From positions 13,096,139 to 13,160,138 of the forward strand of contig NC_092657.1 in NCBI RefSeq assembly GCF_032118995.1: a stretch of DNA of 64,000 bases, read 5' to 3'. This stretch comes from Asterias amurensis (lineage: Eukaryota > Echinodermata > Asteroidea > Forcipulatida > Asteriidae). The notes under the pieces were generated by a model. That model was not told where the DNA came from. It saw nothing but the letters and a program-made list of their open reading frames with translations, and ran no database searches. Positions within the stretch are counted from its first letter, which is position 1. Every line of letters starts with the position of its first letter. The position numbers and the translations under genes are program-made. Shown one piece after another: positions 10,506 through 21,984 of this stretch.

Positions 10506-10899
10506 AATAATTCATATATAACGTGACACTTTTAATGTAATGAATAACGATCAGATAAAAAGGGTACCTTTATGTTCAGTCTTAAATACTAAATGGGTAA
10601 TGGTGTGTTGAAAAGCAGCAACTGATACAGCAAGGTAAATGTGTGCGGTTATTATTAACCATTCATAAATACCTCAGACAATTTCGCTATTCCGATTGGT
10701 GGAGAGCGTGTCACGTGGGTGTGTTTAAACGGTTGATAATAACTAGCTGGAGCTGTTGATAACCGGTGGTTTTTGGAACCGTTTAGCTCACAACTTCGTT
10801 CTCAGTGGTGATCGATCTCGCCGTGCAATTTTGGTCCATGAATAGGAGGATGCATAATACTACCTTTCTACGCCTTTTAACTAAACATACATCTATGAA

Positions 10900-11067
10900 C
10901 GGGAATACAAGAGTATTGACTCGTTTTTTAACTGGCGTTTAAAACATTGCAGGGTCGTGGCAGTGCGATACAGGCCCTTACCTTCGGCTCGTGCCTTTAT
11001 CGCACTGCCACGACCCTGCCGGTTGTGAACGGCAGTTTAAAAACTCATCGCAACCCTTTTATTCCCT
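10900..11067. mobile_element. foldback element with long inverted arms
   Basis: Two facing arms of about 84 bases include a perfect 22-base pair (10949-10970 with 10998-11019, core CAGGGTCGTGGCAGTG). Both outer ends carry GGGAATA-type sequence. The structure would form a strong hairpin and looks like a non-autonomous DNA transposon. Confidence 0.7.
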
Positions 11068-11406
11068 TATTTAAAGTAGCACAGCCAAACGAAAAATGCT
11101 TAACGGACTATACTGTGGCAAGCCGAACACTATGTCAATTGCTTATTATAAGACTTGTATCCTGCTAATTGTTTCGTGAGCCGCATTTTTAAGCAATATT
11201 TACAGAAGCTTTAATTGACACAAGTTAATTAAAGTTTAATAATTGTATAATGGTAAACACACAACATAATCTGCCAACAACACAAAGATACTAAATATTC
11301 GGTTGATGTTAAAAAAAAAAATAATAAAAAATTACATGAATAATCGATTGAGTAAAAACACTCAAAAGTATACCCTTTAATAATACAGCTTCAAAATTCA
11401 TTTCAA

Positions 11407-11801
11407 GGAAGTTGACACTACTGGTAATTACTCAAAATAATTATTTGCATAAAACCTTACTTGGTAACGAGTAATGGGAGAGGTTGATAGTATAACACAT
11501 TGTGAGAAACGGCTCCCTCTGAAGTGCCTTAGTTTTCGAGAAAGAAGTAATTTCCCACGAATTTGATTTCGAGACCTCAGATTTAGAAGTTGAGGTCTCG
11601 AAATCAAGCATCTGAAAGCACACAACTTCGTGTGACAAAGGTGTTTTTTTTTATTTCATTATTATCTCGCAACTTCAACGACCAATTGAGCTCAAATTTA
11701 CACAGGTTTGTTATGCATATGGTTTGTTGTTGTATGCATATGGTTTGTTGTTTTATGCATATGTTGAATACTGGTCTTTGACAGTTACCAATAGTGTCCA
11801 G
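11407..11801. mobile_element. TTAA-type MITE family 1
   Basis: This is a near-complete copy: a diverged left end, CGGCTCCCTCTGAAG, the central hairpin of GAGACCTCA and TGAGGTCTC, TTTCATTATTATCTCGC, then ACCAATAGTGTCC. It has an internal triplication of a 20-base TATGCATATGG unit at about 11714-11765. Confidence 0.8.
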
Positions 11802-12101
11802 TATTACCAATAGTGGTCACAAAAGACTAAACTTTGGTACGGATATTACAAATTTAAGCTGGTACTTTGTAGGTTAATGTTTTTACCTAAACGTATTTAA
11901 GAAATAAATGGATTGAAACAGAACACTAGATTTAGTACAAACGATTGGTGGTACGTTATGATCGTAACGTTTTGTCCAAGTGGCAGATTATTTGCATTCT
12001 TGAGATTCATGAAGATTAACTACAAATGTTAGACTTTATAAGTTGCAAGTTACCTTGTCATCAATAATAGTGTATCTTTGCGACCATAACGTCATCGACA
12101 C
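11802..12101. other. 3' flank of the TRIM gene
   Basis: This lies downstream of the minus-strand stop codon. No clear AATAAA is visible on the minus strand here, and I see no other feature. Confidence 0.4.
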
Positions 12102-14040
12102 TCACACGCGAAGCAATATCTTGACTGAGTTCAAGTCAGCCACGATGAGGTCACCGGTAGGAGTGAACGTCAAGCCTTGAGGATAGAGCAAGCCACGAGC
12201 TACACAGCCGATATGCTTACCTGATGCATCGTAATGATGTATCTCACTGGTTCCCTCCGTATCGCAATGAATAGACACATATATATCGCCAGCATCATCA
12301 CAACACACACCAGTAGGCTTTACAGGTTTGCCGTCAATGGAGGTGCTGATGTTGAACACCTCGTTTCCCATGAAATCCAGACAAGCTAGTTTCGACTCAT
12401 CGTGGTTTGTGAAGATCAGTCGCTCCTTGCTGTTAACAGATAGAAAGCCCATATCGCCAATATCATCATGATGTATTGTGGAAATGGTGGATCCATCTTT
12501 GTTATGAAGATATATTACCTTTCTCCGACAGTCAGACACTGCAATACGATCTTTCTTCTTGCCAACAGCAATACCAAAAAGCATACTCCCTGACTGCCCC
12601 TCGACTTCATTCTGTGAGGGTCTGAACTTGCGAATAAATCGCAGTTCGCTATCATAAACCTTTACATCATGTGCGTCAGTAACCAGAAGCAGGTCATCAG
12701 AGGACACCGCAACACCCACAGGGGCTTGTAGTTGTCCATCTACTGTTCTACTTTGCACACCTTGAGATTTGTAACTACCACTCGATGTAAATTTGGATAA
12801 TATCAACCGTTTCAAATCAGTAACGATGATGTCACCGTTGCTAAAACAAGCAACGTCCCATGCCAACTTGAACTCCCCCTCACCTTCCCCTTCTTTACCA
12901 AACTCTGTCTTCACTTCCCACTTTTCTTCCTCTAGTATTTCACCGATATCCGCATCAGTGACGACATCATGACCTTTGAACCCGATGAATGACTTGCTAT
13001 GCTGCACTGTTTGAAACTGGAGCTCTTTGTGGAATGTTAAGTTGTGCATAACCTTTGGCTTGAGGTCCAGCAGCTCAAAGTCATCAGCATGTTGCATCAA
13101 GTTGTTGACTGAAGCTACGATCTGCTCTGCGCGGCTCATCTTATCGCTATTGCTGATCTGTATGCTGCCAAATTCCCCACCTATTTCTTGACCGATTTGA
13201 GTTATTCTGTCTTGAAGGAGGCGAGATGCTTTTCTGATTTTGGCAACTTCCTCTTCCTCCTTAGCCACAATATCTCGAAGAGCCCGGTCGACCATGATCT
13301 GTAATCTATGCTGTGAGTGTTTGATAGAGTCGTACACTTCTTGGAACTGCTTGCGACATTCATCAAACTTCATCAAAGCCTCTTCAACAGCTTGACGATA
13401 AGATCGAATGGAGTCTTTGATTTCAGTGAGTTTGTGGTTTTGCGCTCTGTGATCAAATACCACACATTTGAGACAAACAAGTAAGTCACACGTGTCGCAA
13501 TAAAAACACAGTTCCTGGTCAGTGTGTTTCCGGCATTTTTGAGAGCAAGTTTTTTTGCTGGTCTCTGGATCCCTCATTTGACGACCCGGCTGCATTAACG
13601 ACTCGATGATGCCTGTTCAATTTTATTTTGGCGTGGTATTCCAAACAAGTCTTGCAAAAATTAGCTTCACAGTCAACACACCGTGAGACGGCATCAAGAC
13701 CTTCGTCACATCCTTCGCAAATCGAGACAAGAGGGTGATTGTCCACCTCGGGACTATTCGGGTTGATGACGTCATCAATAAGTGAGCTCAAGAGAAAGCA
13801 GTTAAGAAGAGCAGATGGTCCCTTATCATGGATTGAAGTTTTCTCTCTACACACTGGGCAAGTGATGAAACGCGTCTTTGGATCCTGTTTGTCTACAAGT
13901 TCCTGAAGACATTTTAAGCAGAAGCTGTGCTGACAGTCCAGGATTTTCGGATCGATGAACCGAGTCAAGCAGATTGGACATTCGATGTGTACATGTCTAA
14001 TCTTGCAAGTGGTCTCAGTGTGAAGTGCAGCTTCGGCCAT
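12102..14040 (-). CDS. TRIM-NHL protein (RING, two B-boxes, coiled coil, NHL propeller), frameshifted
   Basis: Two overlapping minus-strand frames form one gene. The N-terminal frame (14040-13519) has a C3HC4 RING (Cys21, Cys24, Cys36, His38, Cys41, Cys44, Cys61, Cys64) and a B-box 1 at 108-145. The second frame (ends 12102) has a B-box 2, a coiled coil of about 120 residues and six weak NHL-type blades to the C-terminus. Motifs such as DVACFSNGDIIVTD and GLTFTPTGDLIVAD mark the blades. No filamin domain is seen. The frames differ by one base, and a 7-A run (plus-strand T at 13550-13556) lies in the overlap, so a single-base indel (assembly error or mutation) is likely. Without it the product is about 645 residues, normal for this family. 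RING-TRIM proteins are E3 ubiquitin ligases, and NHL propellers bind RNA or protein. Animals such as echinoderms have many such genes; the exact orthologue is not determined. Confidence 0.88.
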
Positions 14041-14050
14041 CTTGGTGAGA

Positions 14051-14126
14051 CTGAAAGTAAAACGAATGTAATTTTCAATAGTTCATACAATCAGTGATTT
14101 TAGACATTGGGTGGCAGCAGACTTAC
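14051..14126 (-). other. possible 76-bp 5' UTR intron of the TRIM gene
   Basis: On the minus strand a GTAAGT donor follows GCG (intron from 14126), and an acceptor TTTACTTTCAG ends at 14051, eleven bases before the ATG. The upstream exon (to about 14300) would be non-coding for this protein, because its open frame does not join the TRIM frame. The splice signals are good, but use is inferred. Confidence 0.4.
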
Positions 14127-14387
14127 CGCATAAAGAGCCGTTTGTTGAGAGTCGCGATAACTTGCCATTAGAAACGATTTTCTGTCCAACAAACTCCAGG
14201 GTGAACGCACAGTGTGCTTCAAATTGGACTGACTTGCTTGAACCACAAATATGAATCAGCCACTTGACCATGTTGTACCTTCGTGTCAAAACTATCACAA
14301 TGCAGAGCTCTGAACGAGTGAAATTACTCAGCTTTCAGTAAAAAACAATGGACTTTTCACATTCACATGACAAATAATAAATACACT

Positions 14388-14482
14388 TGTTTAATACTAC
14401 CAACCTCTCCTCATTACTCGTTACCAAGTAAGGTTTTATGCAAATAATTATTTTGAGCAGTTACCAATAGTGTCCATTGCCT
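14388..14482. mobile_element. TTAA-type MITE family 1, right-end fragment
   Basis: It contains CAACCTCTCC, ACCAAGTAAGG, ACCAATAGTGTCCATTGCCT and then TTAA at 14483-14486. The rest of the element is missing. Confidence 0.7.
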
Positions 14483-14594
14483 TTAAAAACATAATAATGT
14501 AAAGCCTTGGGAGGGCTTGTTTAAGTGTGCCAATCGTTGGTTTGTAGTTGAATATATATTTTGTAGTATGTCATTTAGCACAATCAATAATTAG

Positions 14595-14680
14595 GCAGCG
14601 CGGGGACGTCGTACGCGAATGGGCAACGCGTACGTAAAGCGCACGCGCCGCCATGTAAAACAACCGCGGCAATGTGTGTT
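14595..14680 (+). promoter_or_regulatory. CpG-dense patch, candidate promoter
   Basis: About 15 CpG dinucleotides fall in some 85 bases, in an otherwise AT-rich, CpG-poor region. It sits between the minus-strand TRIM gene and a candidate plus-strand mini-exon (14725-14761), so it could be a divergent promoter. No TATA box is seen. Confidence 0.4.
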
Positions 14681-14724
14681 CTCTTAAAATTAAAATCGTT
14701 TCATAGTCACGCACCATCTCAAAC

Positions 14725-14761
14725 ATGTCTGCGCCCAGGGTGGCTTCAAAACGCAGAGCAA
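14725..14761 (+). CDS. candidate first coding exon (12 codons plus one base)
   Basis: AAACATG opens a short frame MSAPRVASKRRA that runs straight into a consensus donor A|GTAAGC at 14762. Unspliced, the frame stops 21 bases later or less. It follows the CpG patch by about 50 bases. No partner exon was recognised downstream, so this is a weak call. Confidence 0.25.
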
Positions 14762-14767
14762 GTAAGC

Positions 14768-15345
14768 GCTCTAGTCAGTATACATAGCTCTATGGTGGAA
14801 ACTTATGTGAGATTGTTTTAACAAATGTAGCGGTTGTCCACGCATAAAGAGCATTCTTCAGTTGGGTTACACAATCTAAGAAACCTTACTGTCAGAAACG
14901 ATACTGATTATCAAAAGATAAAAAGCGTTGTTTGTTTCCACAACCATGGTACTTCGACTTAAAGCAAATTCTCTAAACTGCATTTCAATATCCTAAGCTG
15001 CTGTACTTGTTACCAAATAAAACTGCACAGTAAATAATTTTCACAGGCTTTACTAGACGTTTACAAACCCTATAACGTTATAATACCAACTAAACCAACA
15101 TGCAACTACACGGTTTAACGTCCACACTCTAAACATACACAAATCAGTGTGGCTTGTTTTCCCGGTCAAACTGACAAGCTTTTATGAAACTTTATGCCTG
15201 AGTTTGATTTCGGGATATTGACTCAAAGAATCGTCCCACTGGCTCTGTCGGCTTTGGCGCATACCGACCGGGTAACTGTTATACAATGCAATAATTGGGG
15301 TGTTAAGAGTCAGTTCAGGTAAATAGTTGACATATTTGCTCACAG
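14768..15345. other. gene-free stretch, nothing recognised
   Basis: If the mini-exon at 14725 is real, this would be intron. I see no further exon in it. Confidence 0.35.
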
Positions 15346-17110
15346 TCAAAAAATGAATGTTTTTATACTTTGTGGGTGGAAGGGCCTTGGGGTGCAAGTA
15401 AACGAAATTGCATTTTCAATTTCATATAAAGCCCGTTGCCATGGTTACGGCTCATTTTGTTTTTGGGCCATTTTAGGCCGATTTTGGGGTCTGAAAAACT
15501 GGATTTTAGCTCATTTTTACAACTCCACCCCACTAAAATGCAAAATTATTTCAAAACAAGTTGTATATCACAACAAAGTGTCATCCTTGGCCTTCCTTGA
15601 GAAAAAAAAACTATTGCTTTAAATATCACTCTTGTGCTATTTTTGCATCGTTTATTACAGTATGTTTTTAGAACTTGCAAAATCGCCATTTTTACCCTAT
15701 TGTTGGACCTCAAAATGTCAACTTGCCAGGGGTCTCAGAAAATTTTCCTTTCGGCTGTGGTTAGGGCCAACATTGGTATTCTCATATCTGGTGAGAGAAA
15801 CTTGGGCAATTGTATCCTGTTGTGACAGTACTGCCTCAAAACTAGACTTTTTTCCCCAAAACGTGAAAAATGCCTTTTTAAGGTTTTTTTCACATAATAT
15901 TGACATATGTGTCCATATTTAAAAAGAAAGGAATATTTTTCTAATCCTTTGTGGATGGTAGGGACTTGGGTCCAAATGAACAAAATTAACATTTCAAACC
16001 ATAATATAACACATTGCCATGGTAACAGTTTGGTTGAGTTTAGGCCACTTTAGGCCGATTTGAGGGTCTGAAAAACTGTTTTTTAGTTAATATTTACAAC
16101 TCCACCCCACCAAAAAACAAAAACATTTCATAAACCTTTGCCATCACTACAAATTATCATCCTTGGCTTTACTTGAGACAACAAATGATTGCAATAAATT
16201 TCACCCTTGGGTCCAAATAAACAAAATTAACATTTCAAACCATAATATAACACATTGCCATGGTAACAGTTTGGTTGAGTTTAGGCCACTATACCTTAGA
16301 CAACAAATGATTGCAATAAATTTCACCCTTGTGCTATTTTTAGAAGGTGCATTAGAGTATGTTTTTAGAACTTGCAAAATCAACATTTTTACCATATTTT
16401 TCCCTCAAAATTTCATTTGTTTCAGGAGAAAATTTTCCTTTCGGTTTTGAATAGGGCCAAAATTCTTATTTTTTCTTATTTCTAGTAAGAAAAACTTGGG
16501 CAACTGTATCCTGATGTAACAGTACTGTCTCAAAAGTAGACCCTTTTCCCCAAAAACATGGAGAAATGCATTTTGAAGTATTTGCTTCATTTTGAATTTA
16601 TAACAGAAAGAAGTAATAATTCCATCGATCTAGCAGCTTTTCATATAAGCACTATGTAGGCTTAGTGCATAACCCAACATTGATCAGGACTTGATGACCT
16701 TAATCTTAAAATTTGTCCCACATTGGCCCTGCCCCAATCATATTTCTTGACATTGCATAAAACAAAGTTTTGTGAACAGCGCCTCTTTTTTGAAAGTCTT
16801 ATTTTTTAAATCCCCTTGCACATCAAGAAAGTTTGTGCTGTCTTAATTTTTATTGGTTCTCAGAATATTTCCCTTTTGGTTGTGATTGGGCTATCATTAT
16901 GGTTTGCATGTCTGCTGGGGCGAAACACTTTGGTGTTGTGACACTTCTGCATCAAACATGGTAATTTTTCCGAAAACAAGAAAAATGCATTTTGAAGATA
17001 TCCCTTAGTTTGAATTGATAAAACACAAAAACGTGCATGATCGTTTAACCCTGTTTCCATGCTCTTTAAAGTAACAAGTACAACGTTTTTTTTTTGGAGC
17101 CACAACCATG
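15345..17110. repeat. diverged large tandem repeat, two units of about 590 bp plus a partial third
   Basis: The unit order GTGGGTGGAAGGGCCTTGG, GCCATGGTTACGG, TTTTAGGCCGATTTTGG, ACAACTCCACCCCAC, GAAAATTTTCCTTTCGG starts at about 15365. It recurs diverged at about 15945, and its tail recurs at 16855-17060. Within unit 2 an 85-base segment is duplicated (15967-16051 and 16206-16290). Open frames here are by-products of the repeat. Confidence 0.75.
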
Positions 17111-17159
17111 CTTTGCCACTGAGAGTTCTTGTTTCGTCATGACTTCTTTACCTAGTTGT

Positions 17160-17270
17160 CCAGGGCCCAATTTCATGGCTCTGCTTACCGTAAGCACACA
17201 ATTTTGTGCTTACGGCAAGCGTATTTCACGGGTTAGCGGCGAATTTTGCCTTCTGCGCGTGCATACTTCA
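17160..17270. repeat. hairpin repeat, CTTACCGTAAGCAC family
   Basis: The sequence GGGCCCAATTTCATGGCTC is followed by facing GTAAGCACACAA and TTGTGCTTACGG. Diverged relatives with the same TAAGC and AGCAGGGAT motifs lie at 19800-20000 and 20085-20335. Confidence 0.55.
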
Positions 17271-17284
17271 AGTTACTAAGCATT

Positions 17285-17960
17285 GAAGTATGCTTTAAGT
17301 TTTACCTTTTACACTGATGTGTGTTAGCACATTATACGCAGTAGCCTACTTTACCGAGCTCTGTTGAAAAACAAATCTACACATATTACTCGGATGGGAT
17401 TCTAACCCACTTGCAATTCGAGAGCATTGTTTAAACCAACTAGACCACCGAGACTACCTGGTAGATAGAGGCAGTTCGAATACTATGTTTTGGCAGCGGG
17501 TACGATTTAAGATATTGTTAACGAAATGTGCATTGGGGGTATAATATCCCGATGCAAAATTAACAGCTCTTAAATGACTGTATAAATTTTATAAGCGATT
17601 TGCGTAATATGCTCCGGTGCCCAAAAGAACACATGGTAGATTAAAGAAAAGATATGATAGACAAGCCCACAATGTCGATCCACTACTAACTTGAAGCGAT
17701 TTGCGTATAAAGATAAAAGATAAACATTATTTGAAGAATTTCCATATAAAAATATGCATTCTCGAGGCTATACAGAGTGTGTTTAGTCGACCCTCGTCTT
17801 AGGGTCACGTATCGATCCGATTTAATCACTCAAAGGGCTGTCTAGTCACAAAGTAATCAATTTATCTAATCACCTAATACTTTATTTATTACCGATTTGT
17901 GTGTGTAATGTTTGTGTCAAAGATAAAACGTAGCCGAATAAAATACTAGTTAGCTGTTCC
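17285..17960. repeat. duplicated block, left part (copy A)
   Basis: It aligns with 44800-45870. Shared landmarks are GTAGCCTACTTTACCGAGC, a tRNA-like stretch, TTTTGGCAGCGGGTACG, ATGTGCATTGGGGGTA, ATAGACAAGCCCACAATG and GTCGACCCTCGTCTTAGGG. Copy A has an intact TTAA at 17570-17573 where the other copy carries a 381-bp insertion. Confidence 0.85.
17388..17454 (-). repeat. tRNA-like SINE head (copy A)
   Basis: Read on the minus strand, it has an A-box-like TGGTCTAGTTGG and a B-box-like GGTTAGAATCC. A T-stem (GTGGG with CCCAT) and a partial 5-bp acceptor stem (CTCGG with CCGAG) can be drawn. Anticodon-arm pairing is poor, and homology continues well beyond 72 bases, so a tRNA-derived SINE is more likely than a tRNA gene. 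Confidence 0.55.
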
Positions 17961-18000
17961 GACTGTCCGTCGGAACAGGTATTGTTTTCGTCGAGATTTT

Positions 18001-18005
18001 TATTA

Positions 18006-18037
<32 letters not shown>
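18001..18037. repeat. (ATT)n microsatellite
   Basis: This is a short ATT tract of about 37 bases. Confidence 0.85.
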
Positions 18038-19390
18038 GTTTGTTTCTCCCTAAATCCCCTAGTGATTGTACACGTTTTTGCGGCAGCCTAATCTCCTAAA
18101 CCATAATACGAAAGAGTGAGTTTACTATACCAAATTGAAGCTTAGAACATAAGCTTAATTGTTATCGTAAACAAATATAACAATGGTTAATTAATAAGCC
18201 TTAATTATGCTTGTGAATATTTAATTAGCAAACCAAGTTAACACCATATCTCAAAAAGTAGACCGCCGATCCTGACCCTTTTTTTCAGCTATACACTAGT
18301 CAGGTCCTGTTAATGTGATTTCCGACATACAGTTCTGGACGACGTCACCATGACGTCATGTAATGCACGTTTTGTGTCTGTGCACAAACACAATGGCTCT
18401 TGAAGTGTAAACAAACCCAGCTTTCGGAAACATAATTTATTCGATTAAAATTAAATTACATGTTGTACACTTCCCAAAACTGCTTTAGATTAAGATATAT
18501 TTTGTTGATGGTCATTTTAAAAGCATCAAAACTTATTGAAACAGTGTAATTATTTATTTAAAAAAAAACTGTATTCCCGTGGAAAAATTTTCAAAGATCA
18601 TGGGTACGGCGTAAACTTAATTTGAATAGTCAAAATTGTAAAATTGTTAACTTGACCAAGTCCTTGTCCCATTTACGACCGGTGTTATTGCGTATTTTTG
18701 TTCAATATACATAGATTTGTTACGGTCACCGACTAGCACAAGTCTAAACTTGTCCCAAAAGTTTGACAAGCCTGAGCATGGTGCGTCGTGGACCGGGTTC
18801 ATTTCAGGCGACGAGCATGGACGACGAAAGTAGACCGCCCGGGATTTGGAATGATTTAGGGGTAAAGTCACCTTGTTCGCGCCGGGGACCATCTGCCTAA
18901 ACTAATTCGAGTATTTCGCGTTACTTTCGGAAATTAGACTATGACAAACAAAAACTCTTTGACAGTCCGGAATACAAAAGCAGAGATTTTATTATGCTGA
19001 CATTTCTCTTGTGGTTGAGGCTCAGTTTTATAGAGCTGCTTATAATAAACATGGCAAAACATTTTGCTTTACAAATTGCAGAAATTGAGCAGAATACCTG
19101 GATTCAAAACTTGAACGTGAGGCATGGTTAAGCTGTTTTTTTGTGTTTAAAAAGTAGTTTGGTCCTAGGCCAATGGCTTTTAAAAGAAATAATCACAGCG
19201 CTTACGTAATCAGGGAATTGTGCTTACCCTAAGCGTATTTAACAGCTTTAGCAGGGAATGTGTTCTTGAGCGTCACAATTCACATCAACATGTTTGCTAC
19301 AGTTGACTAATTGTGCTGAACTCCTGCGAAACTTTCACTGCGAAAACAGTGACTTAAAAATTTGATTTGCATTCGCAGGAACCGTGCTTT
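18038..19390. other. gene-free stretch
   Basis: It is AT-rich. A palindromic CRE-like TGACGTCA-containing spot (about 18338-18358) is the only notable motif. A 19180-19260 segment resembles the TAAGC hairpin repeats. Confidence 0.4.
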
Positions 19391-19790
19391 ACTTGTGACA
19401 AAAGTAGGCCGGGGCGACTAGTGTGCCCGGGGCGACTAGTGTGAGAATCCGTATTTTATCTCGACAAATGTCGTAGTTAGGTTTGAGGTGCGAGTAGTAA
19501 AATTCACTAGTAGTCACCCATTCGCAACATAAATAATATTTCCTTTGCGTCACATAGCGGCACAAATCTTGAGAATTCGTATTTTATCTCGACAAGTCAC
19601 AATTCCTGAGAATCTGTATTTTATCTCGACAAGTGTCGTAGTTAGGTTTGACGTGCGACTAGCCGAGCAGTAAATTTCACTAGTCGCCCATTCGCAACAT
19701 AATTAGTATTGCCTTTGCGGCACATCTTGAGAATCCGTCTTTTATCTCGACAAGTGTCAGGTTTGAGGAGCGACTAGTCGAGTCATGATG
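19391..19790. repeat. tandem repeat of about 170 bp
   Basis: The series GAATCCGTATTTTATCTCGAC, TGTCGTAGTTAGGTTTGA, TTCACTAGT, CCCATTCGCAACATAA occurs at least twice in full and once in part. Palindromic GACTAGTC-type motifs are included. Confidence 0.7.
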
Positions 19791-19799
19791 GGAACTTGC

Positions 19800-20335
19800 T
19801 TAATGAAAAAGATCCAATGCTTTATTAGCAGAAGCAGTGAATTCTGCGCTTACGTCAAGCGAAATAGACTGCTTAGCAGGGATTCCTTTTGTTTGTGTGC
19901 TTCCAAGCTCGCACATTGTATTCGGCGCTTGCACAGTAAGCGGAAAATGGTGATCGTAAGCGCAGACTTTGGTGGTTATGAGAACCATGAAATTTTGCCC
20001 TTTAAGTATGTTTGGTAAGGCTTACACTTCTAACATTTAAAGTAAAAAAGATTGTTAGTACATTAGGGGAAATCTTGTGAGACTGTTCCAATTTGACTCT
20101 GCTTCACTGCGTAAGCAAAGAATTGACACTTCAGAAGCGCGTTCATATTCTCGGTTACATAAAGCATATTTCACAGCTTAGCAGGGATATTTTTGCTTGT
20201 GCGCGGGGAAACATATCGTATGTAATCTTTGCTTTGAACTTGCACAGTCAGCGCTTGCAAAGTAAGCGGAGAACGGTGGTTGTATAATAAATGGGCAGAG
20301 TTTGGTTGAAGCAGACAGAGCCATAAAACTATGGG
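19800..20335. repeat. two diverged copies of the TAAGC/AGCAGGGAT repeat
   Basis: Segments 19800-20000 and 20085-20335 share GCGTAAGC-type, CTTAGCAGGGAT, TTGCACAGT and GTAAGCGGA landmarks. The short frames in them are not supported as genes. Confidence 0.5.
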
Positions 20336-20639
20336 CCGTGTTCTATAGGGGAAGTTATAGCTTCACATGTTATGACAGTTTTGGTTTGTGCGATGTACAC
20401 ATACAAAAACAGAGTCAGATACAGACAATACGGTGCAGAAATCGTGCAATTGAAATGTCTCATAAGAGCGCCCCCTATCGGGGGTAGGAAAATAAAGGAG
20501 TATCCTACAAATTAATTATGTGTTTTTAAAGGCGTAATATAATATCAAACTGAAGCTTTAGGATGTTTAGCTTAATTCCTATCATAAAAACATATTAAAA
20601 TTATTTATTAATTAACCACGTGACCCTCATTTGCATATT

Positions 20640-21180
20640 AATTAGGAAATCCTTGCAGCATCATATCTCAAGAACTTCACGGCCGACTTTTCAACTGTTT
20701 GTTGTTAAAGACCCCTTGGTGGTTGGAGATTAATTTTGAAAAAACTGTAACCTCAAGTTGACCTCTACTTCCGCGTCAACCGGAAGTGGGACCATATCTC
20801 AAGAACTATACAGCAGATTTTCAAACTCTTTTCAGTTATAAACTCCTTAAGCATAAAATATTAACTTGAACAACCGTGACTTCAAGTTGACCCCTACTTC
20901 CTGGTCAACCGGAAGTGGGACCATCTCAAGAACAACACAACCGATTATCAAACTTTTTTCAGTTATAGACTCCTTGGGCATTCAAGATTAATTTGAAACA
21001 ACTTTGACCCCATGTTGACCTTTACCTCCGGGTCATTGCAGATAGTCTTTGGTAGCTGTGAGCCCATGTTGACCTTTACTTACGGGTCAACCGGGAAGTG
21101 TGACCTTATATCAAGAGCTACATTGTACACAATTTTTTGAAACCCTTTTTTAGTTATAGATTCCTTGGGCAGTGAAGCAC
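20640..21180. repeat. diverged tandem repeat of about 130 bp
   Basis: About four diverged units each contain CTACTTCC, GGTCAACCGGAAGTG, CATATCTCAAGAAC and CAGTTATAGACTCCTT. Confidence 0.7.
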
Positions 21181-21329
21181 ATAATCAAAGCAAAACAATA
21201 CGTAACAGCTTGGTGTTTGTTCACAAACACTTAATGTCTAGTTTTAGTTGCAGCTGTAATTTAATTCACATTTTCATCCGCGATCTTGGGATCATTTTAA
21301 TTATGTCGATTCAAATCACAGTGTTGTTA

Positions 21330-21560
21330 TGAGTGTAAGTTGCTACCACTCTAACCTGTCGATTATTATCTTGGTAATTAATACAATGAGGCCGCGGCTT
21401 TTTAATATACATTAATTTCATCGTTCCTAAATCAACTTGTTTGAACGACCTTTGTCGTTGTCATTGTCGTTTTTGTGCTTGTCGCTATCGTTCCCGTGTG
21501 AAGAAGCAGCGTATAACTGATAATGCTATTTTGTTGTGATTTACCCTCGTATAATCTCAA
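21330..21560. repeat. duplicated block, right part (copy A)
   Basis: It aligns with 46365-46390 and 46735-46930: GTAAGTTGCTACCAC, AATGAGGCCGCGGCTTTTTA, CGACCTTTGTCGTTGTCATT and AAGCAGCGTATAACTGATAA. The other copy has an extra insert of about 350 bp between the first two landmarks. Confidence 0.8.
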
Positions 21561-21984
21561 TCTAAAACGAGCCCACGATTCTCTTTTGCAATTTGTAAGC
21601 AAATGTTGATGTGTTTTCGTAAGCCTCGTTATTTATATTACGTTGCATTCAATGTTAGTGATGTGTAGTGATGTGTAGTAAACATGTTGTAGACATTACG
21701 TATTAACAAATAATAAAGTCAGGACCCAACCCATATCCAAGCGCTATACTACACGTTGTCCATAGTGAAAGCTGTAAAAACCGTCAATATCTTGTTAAGC
21801 CATCTTTCCTTGTTATGTTCAGACTGAGTTGCACTTCCTTGTTCGTTGTCAACACGTCAATATAACAACTTTGGGTCTGGCCAAAGTCCAAAACCAATCC
21901 TCGAGTCTGGTTGAAAGTTGTTCACACGACACTCTCTGAACTCTGACCTAGCTACATAGTTCCCGATTCAGTCTCTCTTAATAA

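Noticed and set aside
15353..16450. Frames of 60-96 codons at 15.3-16.6 kb
   Set aside because: They lie in the large diverged tandem repeat and are not conserved between units.
17388..17454. Functional tRNA gene
   Set aside because: Anticodon-arm and acceptor pairing are incomplete, and the homologous copy at 44.9 kb pairs differently.
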